The notes: generated by a model not told the origin, from the sequence alone. A DNA stretch of 41,837 nt from JAWLBY01 sp041687455 (GCA_041687455.1 JAWLBY010000029.1:1-41837); one strand, 5' to 3'. Positions 32,407 to 41,837 are shown, counted from the stretch's first letter. Program-made: numbers and translations.

Positions 32407-34188
32407 TCAGCGGACGCCGTGCATCATCCGCCGCAACAGCGGCGATGCGAGCAGCGCCAGCACGCCGCTGCCGAGACCGACCCAGGTCAGCAGCCAGAAC
32501 AGGTCCGCGTACTTGCCGGCGGCCTCGACCAGGTCGATCGCCGCATCCTCCGGAATCTCGATCGAGGCCAGCTTGCCGAACAGCGCCGCCAGCACTTCCG
32601 AGAATGCGGTGGCGAGGAACCAGGTGCCCATCATCAGTCCGGCTACCCGCGGCACCGACAACTGGGTCACAGCCGACAGGCCGACCGGCGACAGGCACAT
32701 CTCGCCGAGCTCGAGGATGAAGTAGGCGAGCACCAGCCACCAGACGCTGGCCATCTGGCCGGTCGTGCCGACATGTTCGGCCGCCATCGCCAGTGGCACG
32801 AACGCGAGGCCGGCGAACAGCAGGCCGATCGCCGACTTGGTCGGCTTGGTCGGATTCAGGCGGTAGCGGTCGAGCCAGCCCCACAGGCCGGTGAACACCG
32901 GCGCCAACAGCACGATGAACATCGCGCCGAGGAAGGTCAGCGAGCCGGCCGTCTGCGGCAGCACCAGCAGATCGCGCACCAGCAGCACCAGCACCAGTGC
33001 GAAGATGCCGCCGAACACGAGGCGCGGCGCGCGCGACTCCGGATTGCGGTCGGACAGCCGGGCCGAGATCACGAATGCCGCCGGCGCCAGCAGCAGCGAT
33101 GCGATCGACCACGGCACCGGGGTGCCGTCGCGGATCACGAAGCTCGGGAACAGCTCCTTGGTCAGCAGCCGGTCGGTGAATGCGACCCACGAGCCGTAGG
33201 TCTGCTCGTACAGCGTGAAGAAGATCAGCGCGAGGAAGATCAGCGCCATCAGCGCCAGCATCCGGTCGCGCTCGACCGGCGAGCACTGGCGCAGGATGAA
33301 CTGGATGAACCAGACGATCACGCCGCCCATCATCAGCAGCATCAGCAGCATCGCCAGCGAGATGTGCTCGCCGAGCGTGAATGCGCCGTTGGCGACCGCC
33401 CACATCAGGCCGGCCAGCACCGGCACCGCGAGCACCGCGCCGATGTAGACCGCGACCTCGCGGCTGACGCCGATCATGCTGCGCACGCGCAGCCAGGCTG
33501 GATCCGGCGGCTCGGCGCGGCCGTGCAGGTACTTCTGGCCCCACAGGAACATGCCGAGGCCGAGCAGCATGCCGATGCCGGCAGCGCCGAAACCGTACTT
33601 CCAGCCGTAGGTCTCGCCGAGGAAACCGCAGATCAGCGACGCGAACAGCGCGCCGAGATTGATGCCCGCATAGAACAGCGAGAAGCCCGAATCGCGGCGC
33701 GGGTCGTCTTCGGCGTACAGCCGGCCGACGATCGTCGAGATATTCGGCTTCAGGAAGCCGACGCCGGCGATGATCAGCGCGAGCGACGTGTAGAACACCG
33801 TCAGCGCCGCTTCGTCGCGGACGACCGCAGCACCGTCGCGGGCCGCCTCGTGGCCCTCGAAGGCCATGCCGAGATGGCCGAGCACGAGCAGGATGCCGCC
33901 GAAGATGACCGCCTTGCGCATGCCGAGATAGCGGTCGGCGAGCAGGCCGCCGATCACCGGGATCGCATAGACCAGGCCGCCGTAGGCGCCGATCACGTCA
34001 TAGCCGGCGTCGTCGCCGAACAGGTGGTACTTGGTCAGGTACAGGAACAGCAGCGCCTTCATTCCGTAGAACGAAAAGCGCTCCCACATCTCGGTGAAGA
34101 AGCAGACGTACAGCCCCTTCGGATGACCGAGGAACTCGTCGCGGCCGAGGCGCGGTTCCACGCCTGGAGAAATCACGGCTTCTGCCAC
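32407..34188 (-). CDS. POT/PTR family proton-dependent oligopeptide transporter
   Basis: 593 residues with 12 or more hydrophobic helices. It imports di- and tripeptides with protons. Family signatures are HPKGLYVCFFTEMWERFSFY GMKALL (ExxER motif on helix 1), GGLLADRYLGMRKAVIFGG and SLFYAGINLGALFASLICGF. LGEMCLSPVGLSAVTQL (helix 10) is also diagnostic. The start is taken as GTG at 34188, with AAGGACAG upstream and TATACT at 34221-34226 (minus strand) as a candidate -10; no ATG is near. The protein is somewhat longer than the usual 500, in part because of a loop after helix 3 (HEAARDGAAVVRDEA). Confidence 0.93.
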   Translation of the reverse strand: MAEAVISPGVEPRLGRDEFLGHPKGLYVCFFTEMWERFSFYGMKALLFLYLTKYHLFGDDAGYDVIGAYGGLVYAIPVIGGLLADRYLGMRKAVIFGGILLVLGHLGMAFEGHEAARDGAAVVRDEAALTVFYTSLALIIAGVGFLKPNISTIVGRLYAEDDPRRDSGFSLFYAGINLGALFASLICGFLGETYGWKYGFGAAGIGMLLGLGMFLWGQKYLHGRAEPPDPAWLRVRSMIGVSREVAVYIGAVLAVPVLAGLMWAVANGAFTLGEHISLAMLLMLLMMGGVIVWFIQFILRQCSPVERDRMLALMALIFLALIFFTLYEQTYGSWVAFTDRLLTKELFPSFVIRDGTPVPWSIASLLLAPAAFVISARLSDRNPESRAPRLVFGGIFALVLVLLVRDLLVLPQTAGSLTFLGAMFIVLLAPVFTGLWGWLDRYRLNPTKPTKSAIGLLFAGLAFVPLAMAAEHVGTTGQMASVWWLVLAYFILELGEMCLSPVGLSAVTQLSVPRVAGLMMGTWFLATAFSEVLAALFGKLASIEIPEDAAIDLVEAAGKYADLFWLLTWVGLGSGVLALLASPLLRRMMHGVR

Positions 34189-34390
34189 GCTGAACTGTCC
34201 TTGAATCGATCGGGTTCGCGAGTATAGCCGCGCCCCGTCGGATGCCGGCGCCGGTCGCCATCGGGAGCCGTCGATGCGGCCGGTCACCGCAATCGGGCGC
34301 CGCTGCGACGGCGCCCGCGACACCGCGGATCTCGCAGCCTCCGCGCGATCGACATACCATGCGGCGATTCCCACGCCTCCCGGAGCGCCG

Positions 34391-36442
<2,052 letters not shown>

Positions 36443-36659
36443 ACGGATCCGAATCCGTCCATCCGCCGCGAGCGTTCTCGAACGCCAGCGGCGGCGTGGC
36501 GCCGACATCCGCGGTGGTCCGACGCATCAGGCGCCGCGGATCTCGTGCAGTGCGCGGCGCGGCAGGCGTCCGGCATCGGTCCTCGAGACGCGCGTTTGCT
36601 CCCGGCGCACGGACTGGCCGCGCGCATCGCTGCGGCTTCGTTCGCGTCTCATCACGGAA

Positions 36660-37729
36660 TCTGATTAGCGCTGATCCTCAGCTGGCCTCTCACCCCTTGC
36701 GACGCCCGCAGACAACGCTGGGCGTACCGACGGTTGCGGAGGTGTGTCATGGCGATGAACGCAGTGCAGTTTCAGCCGGGCCTGTCCTTGCCTGAGTTTC
36801 TTCGGCTGTACGGCAGTGAGAATAAGTGTCGGCAGGCCATGTTCCGGGCACGCTGGCCGTCGGGATACCAGTGCCCCCGCTGCGCAGGGCGGGACCATTC
36901 GTGCTTCGAGCGCGGCGGGCAGGCCTACTATCAGTGCCGGGCCTGTCGACATCAGGCCTCGCTGGTCTCCGGCACGCTGTTCTCGGCGACCAAGCTGCCG
37001 CTCACGACGTGGTTTCTCGCTTTGTACTTGCTTACCTCGACGAAGACGAACATGGCGGCGCTCGAACTCACCCGCCACCTCGGCGTTAGCTACCGGACCG
37101 CATGGCGGATGAAGCACAAGGTCATGCAGGCCATGGCAACCCGGGAAGAATCTCGCCAGTTGTCGGGCGTCGTGCAGATAGACGATGCCTATCTGGGCGG
37201 CGAACGCAACGGCGGCAAGGGCGGGCGCGGCTCGGAGAACAAGCAGGCGTTCCTGGCTGCAGTCGAGGTGGGAGAAGACCTCGAATACCCGCGCCATGTC
37301 GTCTTCGAGCCGGTCAGGCACTTCGACAACTCCGCAATCTTGGACTGGTCAGCCCGACGCTTGGCGCCGAACAGCACGGTCTACAGTGATGGCCTGTGGG
37401 CTTTTCGCCGCTTCCGCGATGTCGGCCACACCCATCATGCTCAGGCGACCAGTGGCTCACGCGCGGCGCTCGATGATCCCCGAGCTCGCTGGGTCAATAT
37501 CGTTCTTTCCAACCTGAAGCGGTCGATGGATGGTACGTACCACGCCATCAAGCAAGGCAAATACGCCCGTCGCTACCTGGCTGAGGCGGCCTACCGTTTC
37601 AACCGCCGCTTCGATCTGCCCAAACTGTTGCCCCGACTGCTCGTTGCCACGATCGCTTGTAAGCCATGCGCAGAACCGCTCCTGCGCCAAGCCACCAATT
37701 ACCTCAGCTGAGGATCGACGCTAATCAGG
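36660..37729 (+). mobile_element. Intact IS1595-family insertion sequence with 8-bp target duplication
   Basis: The element is 1070 bp. Its ends are inverted repeats: left TCTGATTAGCGCTGATCCTC and right (read inward on the minus strand) CCTGATTAGCGTCGATCCTC, both continuing AGCTG. The target duplication TCACGGAA is perfect on both sides (36652-36659 and 37730-37737); 8 bp is the size known for IS1595 elements. It encodes one intact transposase, so the insertion is probably recent. Removing the element restores an inverted repeat TCGCGTCT ... AGACGCGA (36642-36649 and 37738-37745) whose loop contains the target. Confidence 0.93.
36749..37711 (+). CDS. IS1595 family transposase (ISXO2-like)
   Basis: 320 residues. 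The N-terminal zinc ribbon has CPRCAGRDH and CRACRHQASL, followed by SGTLFSATKLPLTTWF, typical of this family. The ISXO2-like DDE core shows VQIDDAYLGGERNGGKGGRG (first Asp), STVYSDGLWAF (second Asp) and RYLAEAAYRFNRRF (acidic/C-terminal motif). The ATG at 36749 has GGAGGT about 7 nt upstream; an upstream TTG in frame is less likely. The gene fills almost the whole IS. Codons are less extremely GC-rich than in the flanking genes, fitting recent arrival. Confidence 0.95.
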   Translation: MAMNAVQFQPGLSLPEFLRLYGSENKCRQAMFRARWPSGYQCPRCAGRDHSCFERGGQAYYQCRACRHQASLVSGTLFSATKLPLTTWFLALYLLTSTKTNMAALELTRHLGVSYRTAWRMKHKVMQAMATREESRQLSGVVQIDDAYLGGERNGGKGGRGSENKQAFLAAVEVGEDLEYPRHVVFEPVRHFDNSAILDWSARRLAPNSTVYSDGLWAFRRFRDVGHTHHAQATSGSRAALDDPRARWVNIVLSNLKRSMDGTYHAIKQGKYARRYLAEAAYRFNRRFDLPKLLPRLLVATIACKPCAEPLLRQATNYLS

Positions 37730-37899
37730 TCACGGAAAGACGCGACGCTCGGGCAGGGCGGCACGCCAGCCCGATCCGTTCGACAGCAGCGTCGGTGTTC
37801 CGTCGGGGCAATAGTCGCACCGACACCGAGCGCCGCGGCGGGCGCCGGTGCAGCGCGTGGATCACGATCGGCGGCGCCGGCATGCGGCGCGCAGCAGGC

Positions 37900-38235
37900 C
37901 TATTCGGTGCAGGCCAGGCTCATCCGCCGCAACGGCTCGCCGCCGTCCGGTGCCTCGTACGGCTGGTCGGCCAGGATCTCGATCTCGTCGCAGGTGTCGC
38001 CGAGTTTCGTGAATGCGTACTGCGCGCGGTGGTTGCCGACCGAGAAGTCGTTCTTGCCGAACTTCCGCGTCGCGAAGTAGCAATGATGCGTTTCGCTGGC
38101 AATTTCGCCCGGCGCATCACTGCGCGCGCAAAGCGCGCCCTGCCGTAGCTTGATCTCGCCATTGGCGGCCAGCGCTTGCGTCGACGACAGCAGCACGACC
38201 ACGGCGGCCGAGAAGAGGATTCCGAACCGGTTCAT
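37900..38235 (-). CDS. Small secreted protein of unknown function
   Basis: 111 residues. Signal peptide MNRFGILFSAAVVVLLSSTQALA sets the start at 38235. The mature part is about 88 residues, with Cys in GALCARSD, HHCYFATRKFG, GDTCDEIEI and SLACTE; four Cys would allow two disulfides in the periplasm. KFGKNDFSVGNHRAQYAFTK is the densest conserved-looking stretch. I do not recognise the family. The IS1595 element lies about 160 bp beyond its stop. Confidence 0.72.
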   Translation of the reverse strand: MNRFGILFSAAVVVLLSSTQALAANGEIKLRQGALCARSDAPGEIASETHHCYFATRKFGKNDFSVGNHRAQYAFTKLGDTCDEIEILADQPYEAPDGGEPLRRMSLACTE

Positions 38236-38385
38236 CTGAGATCTCCATTCGAAGGCTGCTTCGACACTGCCGAAGCCACTGCCCGGCAAAGGGTAGCAGC
38301 GTTCGCACGGTCTGCGTGACGGCAGGGAAAACGACCGGCGACGCGAATCGGGCCGAGCGGACGCGACAGCAGGCCGAGCGTCGCC

Positions 38386-38817
38386 TCAGGCGAGCGGTCG
38401 CGCGCGCATGCCGGATTGCCAAGCAACGAACGCGGGCAGCACGTGCCGCGCACTCAATGGCGCCACTGCCACCGCGAAAGGGCGCAGCGGATCGACCCAG
38501 TGCAACTCGTCGATCTCGGCGCGCGGCCCGGGCTGGCCGAGCACCTCGACGACGTACACCTCGGCACGGACCCGGCGTCCGGCCTCGTTGACGGCCGCTT
38601 CCTCGAACTCGCCGAGCCGCGACGCGCTGCCGGGCCGCAGCGCGACGCCGAGTTCCTCGTCGAGCTCGCGCTCGAGCGTCACCAGCGACGGCTCGCCCGG
38701 CTCGCGCTTGCCACCCGGCTGGATGAAGAACCTCGAACCACGCTTGCGTACCAGCAACACGCGGCCGGCGTCATCATGGATCACCGCGGCGACGGTGCGA
38801 ATCAGGTCGTGGCTCAT
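38386..38817 (-). CDS. NUDIX hydrolase
   Basis: 143 residues, a single Nudix domain. The Nudix box is complete: GGKREPGE followed by seven residues and RELDEELGV, which supplies the Mg-binding Glu residues. It would hydrolyse a nucleoside diphosphate linked to another group; the N-terminal IRTVAAVIHDDAGRVLLVRK and FIQPGGK resemble MutT-like and 8-oxo-dGTP-type members. The start at 38817 (MSHDLIRTVAAV) fits the fold; the upstream frame is unrelated. Confidence 0.92.
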   Translation of the reverse strand: MSHDLIRTVAAVIHDDAGRVLLVRKRGSRFFIQPGGKREPGEPSLVTLERELDEELGVALRPGSASRLGEFEEAAVNEAGRRVRAEVYVVEVLGQPGPRAEIDELHWVDPLRPFAVAVAPLSARHVLPAFVAWQSGMRARPLA

Positions 38818-38858
38818 GGCGGTCCGGGTATCACCAGGCGAGTGCGATGCGACCGCGA

Positions 38859-39320
38859 TCAGCAGCCGCAGGTTCCCGTCGCCGGAAACTCCACCGGCTC
38901 GCCGCGCTCCGGCCGAACGACAATGCGCGCGCGGACATCGAAATACTCGCAGTCCTCGCCGATCTTCGGACAGGTCGACTCGCCCGGCGAGTATCGGATC
39001 TCGATCACGGCGTCGGGAGAATCGAATGTCTCCGTCCAATGCGATCCCGGCTCGGGCGTGAACGAGTTCGTCCGCGCGCGGCGTGACAGTGCGGTCCGCG
39101 GCTCGCCGGCAGGTCGGAACTCGAGCGCGGCGCCGTCGACCAGATCATGGAAGAAATGCGCGCCGCCCGGTGTCGCGCATTGCCGACCGTCGATCACCAG
39201 CAGGCAGCCGCAGCGAGCAGCAGGCACGCAGTCGTACTGCTCGGCCAGCGCTGCCGAACCGAACGACGCGAGCCACAATGCCGCGACTACCCGATGAGCG
39301 ACGACGAACGACAGTGTCAT
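38859..39320 (-). CDS. Secreted Cys-rich protein of unknown function
   Basis: 153 residues. Signal peptide MTLSFVVAHRVVAALWLASF with cleavage near AALA. Cys are clustered at the start (YDCVPAARCGCLL, GRQCATP) and end (STCPKIGEDCEYFD, TGTCGC) of the mature protein. The middle (ALEFRPAGEP and VIEIRYSPGES) reads as beta strands. No family recognised. It is 42 bp from the NUDIX gene and in the same direction, possibly one transcript. Confidence 0.7.
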   Translation of the reverse strand: MTLSFVVAHRVVAALWLASFGSAALAEQYDCVPAARCGCLLVIDGRQCATPGGAHFFHDLVDGAALEFRPAGEPRTALSRRARTNSFTPEPGSHWTETFDSPDAVIEIRYSPGESTCPKIGEDCEYFDVRARIVVRPERGEPVEFPATGTCGC

Positions 39321-39426
39321 GATTCAAGACTCGAAACGGATCAGAAGATGGCGCTCGCAGCACCGCCTGGCGATGGAAGTGTTGTGTGTGGGACGTCGCG
39401 TATCCGCGGCCGCCCCGCGACAGGCT

Positions 39427-39816
39427 TCAATGCCGATGCTGCTGCTCGTCGGCAGGGATCTCGTAGTAGTCGCCCTTCTCCGTGGTGAAAATGTGCAGCG
39501 CGATCCGCGAACCGGTGGAGGTATCGAGCGCGCCCATCGCCACGCCGACCCAGTTGTGCTTGGCCTTGTCGATCGGATCGAAGAACAGTGTGGAACCGCA
39601 GGTCGAGCAGAAGCCGCGCCGAACCTTCTCCGACGAACGGTGCCAGGTGATGCAATCATCGCCGTCCACCTCGAGGCCGTCCCGGGCAACCTCGATGTTG
39701 GCAAAGAAATGTCCGGTCCACTTTCGACACTGGACGCAATGACAGACTTCGATCGGGCTGACCGAGCCGGTGATCCGAAACTTCACCGCCCCGCAAAGAC
39801 ACGAACCTTCAAGCAT
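39427..39816 (-). CDS. GFA family zinc protein
   Basis: 129 residues. The Mss4-like/GFA fold is marked by Cys pairs: GSCLCGAVKF, CHCVQCRKWTG and FCSTCGSTLFF. These bind two zinc ions. The family is named after glutathione-dependent formaldehyde-activating enzyme, but most members have no shown activity. The start at 39816 (MLEGSCLCGAV) is standard. Upstream (39817-40057) no gene is seen; a 7-bp hairpin TTCACCG/CGGTGAA lies at 39915-39931. Confidence 0.9.
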   Translation of the reverse strand: MLEGSCLCGAVKFRITGSVSPIEVCHCVQCRKWTGHFFANIEVARDGLEVDGDDCITWHRSSEKVRRGFCSTCGSTLFFDPIDKAKHNWVGVAMGALDTSTGSRIALHIFTTEKGDYYEIPADEQQHRH

Positions 39817-40057
39817 TGCTCACTCCGAAACATGGTCCGATTCAGTTCCACGGACGAATCCGTGCAACACGAATGGCGCGAGCATCGCGGACCCAATGAG
39901 GCTGAACCACGCAATTCACCGCAACGGTGAAATCACGGTGGCATCCGATTTCACCACGCCAGGATCAGATGCGCGCGGAACTGCCTGCGGCGGGTGTCCA
40001 TGCGCGCATGGTGCAGTCTCTCCCGATGGTCTGCTTGAACTGGGGAGCACCGCTGCT

Positions 40058-40381
40058 TCACTTTATGGGGAGCTGGACGACGTTTCCGGCACCGGAAGAC
40101 GGGGGATGCTCGGGCTCCACCTCCTTGCGGAGTAAACCGGGAGACACCCGCCACTGCTGCCCGTCAGGCGTGAGTACGGACACGGACTTCCTGTTGTAGC
40201 GAGTGATGACGCCGCGTATTCGCCCACGCCCCTCGACCTCGAACGAAACAAGCTCGCCAATGCGGAACTGCAGCATCGCATGATGAGCCCGGGCTTGCCG
40301 GATGAACTTGATGCGCTCCACCACGCGATGGTTGAGCTCGACGAGCTCCTCTTCACTCAGCTTGTCTATATCGATTTGCAC
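40058..40381 (-). CDS. Small protein with a KOW/SH3-like domain, function unknown
   Basis: 107 residues from a GTG at 40381 (translated QIDIDKLSEEELVELNHRVV and on). The frame is open further upstream, but into IS remnant sequence. Residues 5-30 form an amphipathic helix (LSEEELVELNHRVVERIKFI). A small beta-barrel follows: FRIGELVSFEVEGRGRIRGV and ITRYNRKSVSVLTPDGQQWR, ending VSPGLLRK. The barrel resembles KOW or SH3-like nucleic-acid-binding modules. No ribosome site is clear, so the start is uncertain and the 5' end may have been lost when the IS inserted. Confidence 0.65.
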   Translation of the reverse strand: MQIDIDKLSEEELVELNHRVVERIKFIRQARAHHAMLQFRIGELVSFEVEGRGRIRGVITRYNRKSVSVLTPDGQQWRVSPGLLRKEVEPEHPPSSGAGNVVQLPIK

Positions 40382-40487
40382 GGGATGCCGGATTCGCTGC
40401 CAGGAGCTGCCGGAAGTATGGCTCACCACGGGGTCTTGGAGAACTGGCCAGACATCAACCGCGCTGCCCAGCGATGCTGCTCGGCGC

Positions 40488-40840
40488 GGATACCCGGCGA
40501 GTCGCGGCCCTTCGCCAGTTGTCTCGGCATAGGGCCGCGCGAACACTCGAGTGGCGGCAAGCGACAGCTCGGACGGATCAGCAAGCAGGGCGACGTGTAC
40601 CTGCGCATGCTGCTGACCCACGGTGCGCGCTCGCTGCTGAACAGCGCACGCCGCGCACGTAGAAAAGGCCAGTCGCTCGATCGACTGCGGCAATGGGCGA
40701 TCGAACTCTCCGATCGCGTCGGCAGCAACAAGGCCACGGTTGCACTGGCCAACAAACTCGCGCGACGGCTGTGGGCCGCCGAACACCACGGCACGCGCTT
40801 TGATCCCGAGCACGTCAGCGTGCGCCCAACTGCGGGCTGA
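40488..40840 (+). pseudogene. 3' fragment of an IS110/IS1111-type transposase
   Basis: The frame contains CLGIGPREHSSGGKRQLGRI, SKQGDVYLRMLLTHGARSLL and ATVALANKLARRLWAAEHHG. These are the conserved C-terminal stretches (Transposase_20 part) of the IS110 family, in which the Ser of SSGGK is catalytic. The N-terminal DEDD (RuvC-like) half is absent, so the gene is a truncated remnant. The 5' breakpoint lies between about 40382 and 40495. The C-terminal wording is close to the IS1111 group. Confidence 0.88.
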
Positions 40841-41110
40841 TATCGATCCACCTGATGAACCGTTCACCTACCTGAGGTTGCGCCGAGAACTTCACTTCAT
40901 GGCAAGCGCGTCGGTCCCCGGGACACCAAAGCCGATAACTCTGCTGGCCGCCACTGGCCGCTTGAACGAATGGCTCTGTCCCGCGGATTCCATGATGGCC
41001 CGAGCGCACGACGCTCACCCCAAGGCCGAATACACGACTGCAACCGCACTCGCTATGCCGCGAAAAGCAAGTTATCGGATCTGGTTGACGGGGGAGTCCA
41101 TACACGATTA
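40841..41110 (+). mobile_element. Right-end non-coding region of the IS110/IS1111-type remnant
   Basis: About 270 bp follow the transposase stop and run up to an attC-like GTTAGGC. No conserved gene is seen; the open frames here look like shadows. In IS1111-group elements the 3' non-coding end encodes the guide (seekRNA/bridge RNA), so this region may keep that sequence. The exact IS end is probably a few bases before 41111, after GGGGGAGTCCATACACGATTA. Confidence 0.45.
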
Positions 41111-41635
41111 GTTAGGCCACACGCGGCGTCGCGTGGAGGTCTAGGTCGAGGCCGTCAAGAGCAATGAAGCGCTCAAAGGTGAGGCCGAGCTTGCAAAGAA
41201 CCTTTGCCGATGCTGTGTTCTCGCGCAGCACTAAGCCAATGACCCGCTTAAGGCCAAGCTCGCGAACACCGTGCTGCATGAGAGCGCGAGCACTTTCGGT
41301 GGCGTAACCCTTGCCCCAGCAATCGGGCAAGAAACGATAGCCGATATCGACCTCGCCGAGGTCTTCAAGAAACTTAAGGCCGCTGAAGCCGACGAGGCGC
41401 CCAGAGGACTTCTCGATGCACGCCATGCGGCCAAAACCGTGAACAGCATAGTCGCGCAACGGCCGCGTGATGAGAATCTCCCGAGCGCCGTCTACAGAAG
41501 ATTGCGGCACATCGCCGGTGTATCGAATCACGTCTGGATCTGACACCAGCGGAAGGTACGCATCGGCATCGTCGACTGTGAAGGGGCGGATTAGCAGTCT
41601 TTCAGTGTGCATGGACTTGCAACGTGTGGCCCAAC
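41111..41635 (-). mobile_element. Integron-type gene cassette carrying a GNAT gene
   Basis: The unit is framed by 13-bp inverted repeats with one mismatch: GTTAGGCCACACG at 41111-41123 and CGTGTGGCCCAAC at 41623-41635. Read along the gene (minus strand) the unit begins GTTGGGC, a GTTRRRY core, 17 nt before the ATG, and ends GCCTAAC, an RYYYAAC core, with the stop TAA inside it. This is the signature of cassette ends. The body of the attC site after the GCCTAAC core is replaced by IS sequence, and so is the attC preceding the GTTGGGC core. No integrase is in the window. Confidence 0.6.
41112..41612 (-). CDS. GNAT family N-acetyltransferase (RimJ/RimL-like)
   Basis: 166 residues. The N-terminus MHTERLLIRPFTVDDADAYL is the typical RimJ-type opening. 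GEVDIGYRFLPDCWGKGYAT has the acetyl-CoA pyrophosphate loop (CWGKGYATE), and GLVLRENTASAKVLCKLGLT is motif B. It transfers an acetyl group from acetyl-CoA to an unknown amine. The start at 41612 is chosen from the family N-terminus. The bases are clearly less GC-rich than the core genes here. It is the payload of the cassette described for 41111-41635. Confidence 0.93.
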   Translation of the reverse strand: MHTERLLIRPFTVDDADAYLPLVSDPDVIRYTGDVPQSSVDGAREILITRPLRDYAVHGFGRMACIEKSSGRLVGFSGLKFLEDLGEVDIGYRFLPDCWGKGYATESARALMQHGVRELGLKRVIGLVLRENTASAKVLCKLGLTFERFIALDGLDLDLHATPRVA

Positions 41636-41837
41636 GAGGCTGTAGAAAAATCCCCATCCCCGGATCTTGCCCGTCGCCGGCAATCTCAGCAAGATGCGTC
41701 ATCGCTCCAACATGACGCTTCGATGGCTCGCTTCCGGTATATCGATACCAGCCCGCGGTTCCTCGCCGTGGATCTCGAACGGCAACTGCTTCCCGGCAGC
41801 TTCGAGCATGCGCTGAACTACCTGGTCGACCACGAGC
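41636..41837 (+). mobile_element. Left end of an IS1182-type insertion sequence (continues beyond window)
   Basis: The sequence GAGGCTGTAGAAAAATCCCC begins directly after the cassette core GCCCAAC and reads like an IS end. A transposase start follows at 41723. The right end lies outside the window, so the terminal repeats and target duplication cannot be compared. Confidence 0.5.
41723..41837 (+). CDS. N-terminal part of an IS1182-family transposase (cut by window end)
   Basis: The frame opens MARFRYIDTSPRFLAVDLER and continues through QLLPGSFEHALNYLVDHE to the last base. Such a start (...FEHALNYLxDHE) is found in DDE transposases of the IS1182 family. No stop is reached. The catalytic residues lie outside the window. 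Confidence 0.75.
   Translation, partial: MARFRYIDTSPRFLAVDLERQLLPGSFEHALNYLVDHE

Noticed and set aside
36665..37321. Minus-strand frame over the IS1595 transposase
   Set aside because: Shadow of the transposase on the other strand.
37741..40060. Further integron cassettes among the small minus-strand genes
   Set aside because: I looked for paired GTTRRRY and RYYYAAC cores at the gene boundaries and found none; only the GNAT unit has them.
40860..41111. Small open frame ending YRIWLTGESIHD as a gene
   Set aside because: Lies in the non-coding 3' end of the IS remnant, without a ribosome site or known domain.

Overview
The window is high-GC chromosomal DNA from a gammaproteobacterium, most likely of the order Lysobacterales (Xanthomonadales). 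Three things point there: many copies of GTAG-type palindromes (core GTAGGAGCGGCTTCAGCCGCGAC and the variant GTAGGAGGGGCTTCAGCCCCGAC), usually as inverted pairs; an rmlC-rmlD-xanB sugar-nucleotide block as in Xanthomonas; and TonB, TonB-dependent receptor and secreted M28 and S9 peptidases typical of the group. A run of exactly 100 N at 3197-3296 shows it comes from a scaffolded draft assembly. Identifications are from reading the sequence and remembered family motifs; no search was run.

Layout. 1-11 kb: end of an unknown gene, YceH, the ABC-F ATPase YheS (carrying an in-frame repeat insertion), an assembly gap inside an 8-bp tandem array, FmdB zinc ribbon, a lipoprotein, a three-repeat DUF3011 protein, aspartyl-tRNA synthetase, a secreted M28 peptidase, MscL, a fumarylacetoacetate hydrolase-family enzyme, a small membrane protein and a Rieske-type protein. 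11-21 kb: metK, a Bax-inhibitor-1 family protein, a LysR regulator divergent from an EamA transporter, TonB divergent from a TonB-dependent receptor, octaprenyl diphosphate synthase divergent from ssb, and the wreck of a PLP-dependent decarboxylase. 21-28 kb: a four-gene operon of a TetR repressor, MexE-like adaptor, MexF-like RND pump and OprN/OprM-like outer membrane factor, with a 28-bp palindromic operator before the repressor. 28-36.5 kb: rmlC-rmlD-xanB, a 32-copy heptamer array, a GTAG pair, a peptide transporter with an AlkA-like glycosylase, and an S9 peptidase.

36.6-41.8 kb is accessory. It opens with an intact IS1595-family element with perfect 8-bp target duplications, inserted in the loop of a short inverted repeat. 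Then come small minus-strand genes (two secreted Cys-containing proteins, NUDIX, GFA, a KOW-like protein), the 3' part of an IS110/IS1111-type element, a GNAT acetyltransferase framed by integron attC-like core sites, and the start of an IS1182-type element. The GNAT unit looks like a stranded integron gene cassette with an IS at each end.

The main themes worth following are repeat palindromes that have entered reading frames (YheS, outer membrane factor), the IS-trapped cassette with a possible IS110-type guide-RNA region, and a group of genes whose -10 hexamers sit 7-9 nt before the ATG, suggesting leaderless transcripts.
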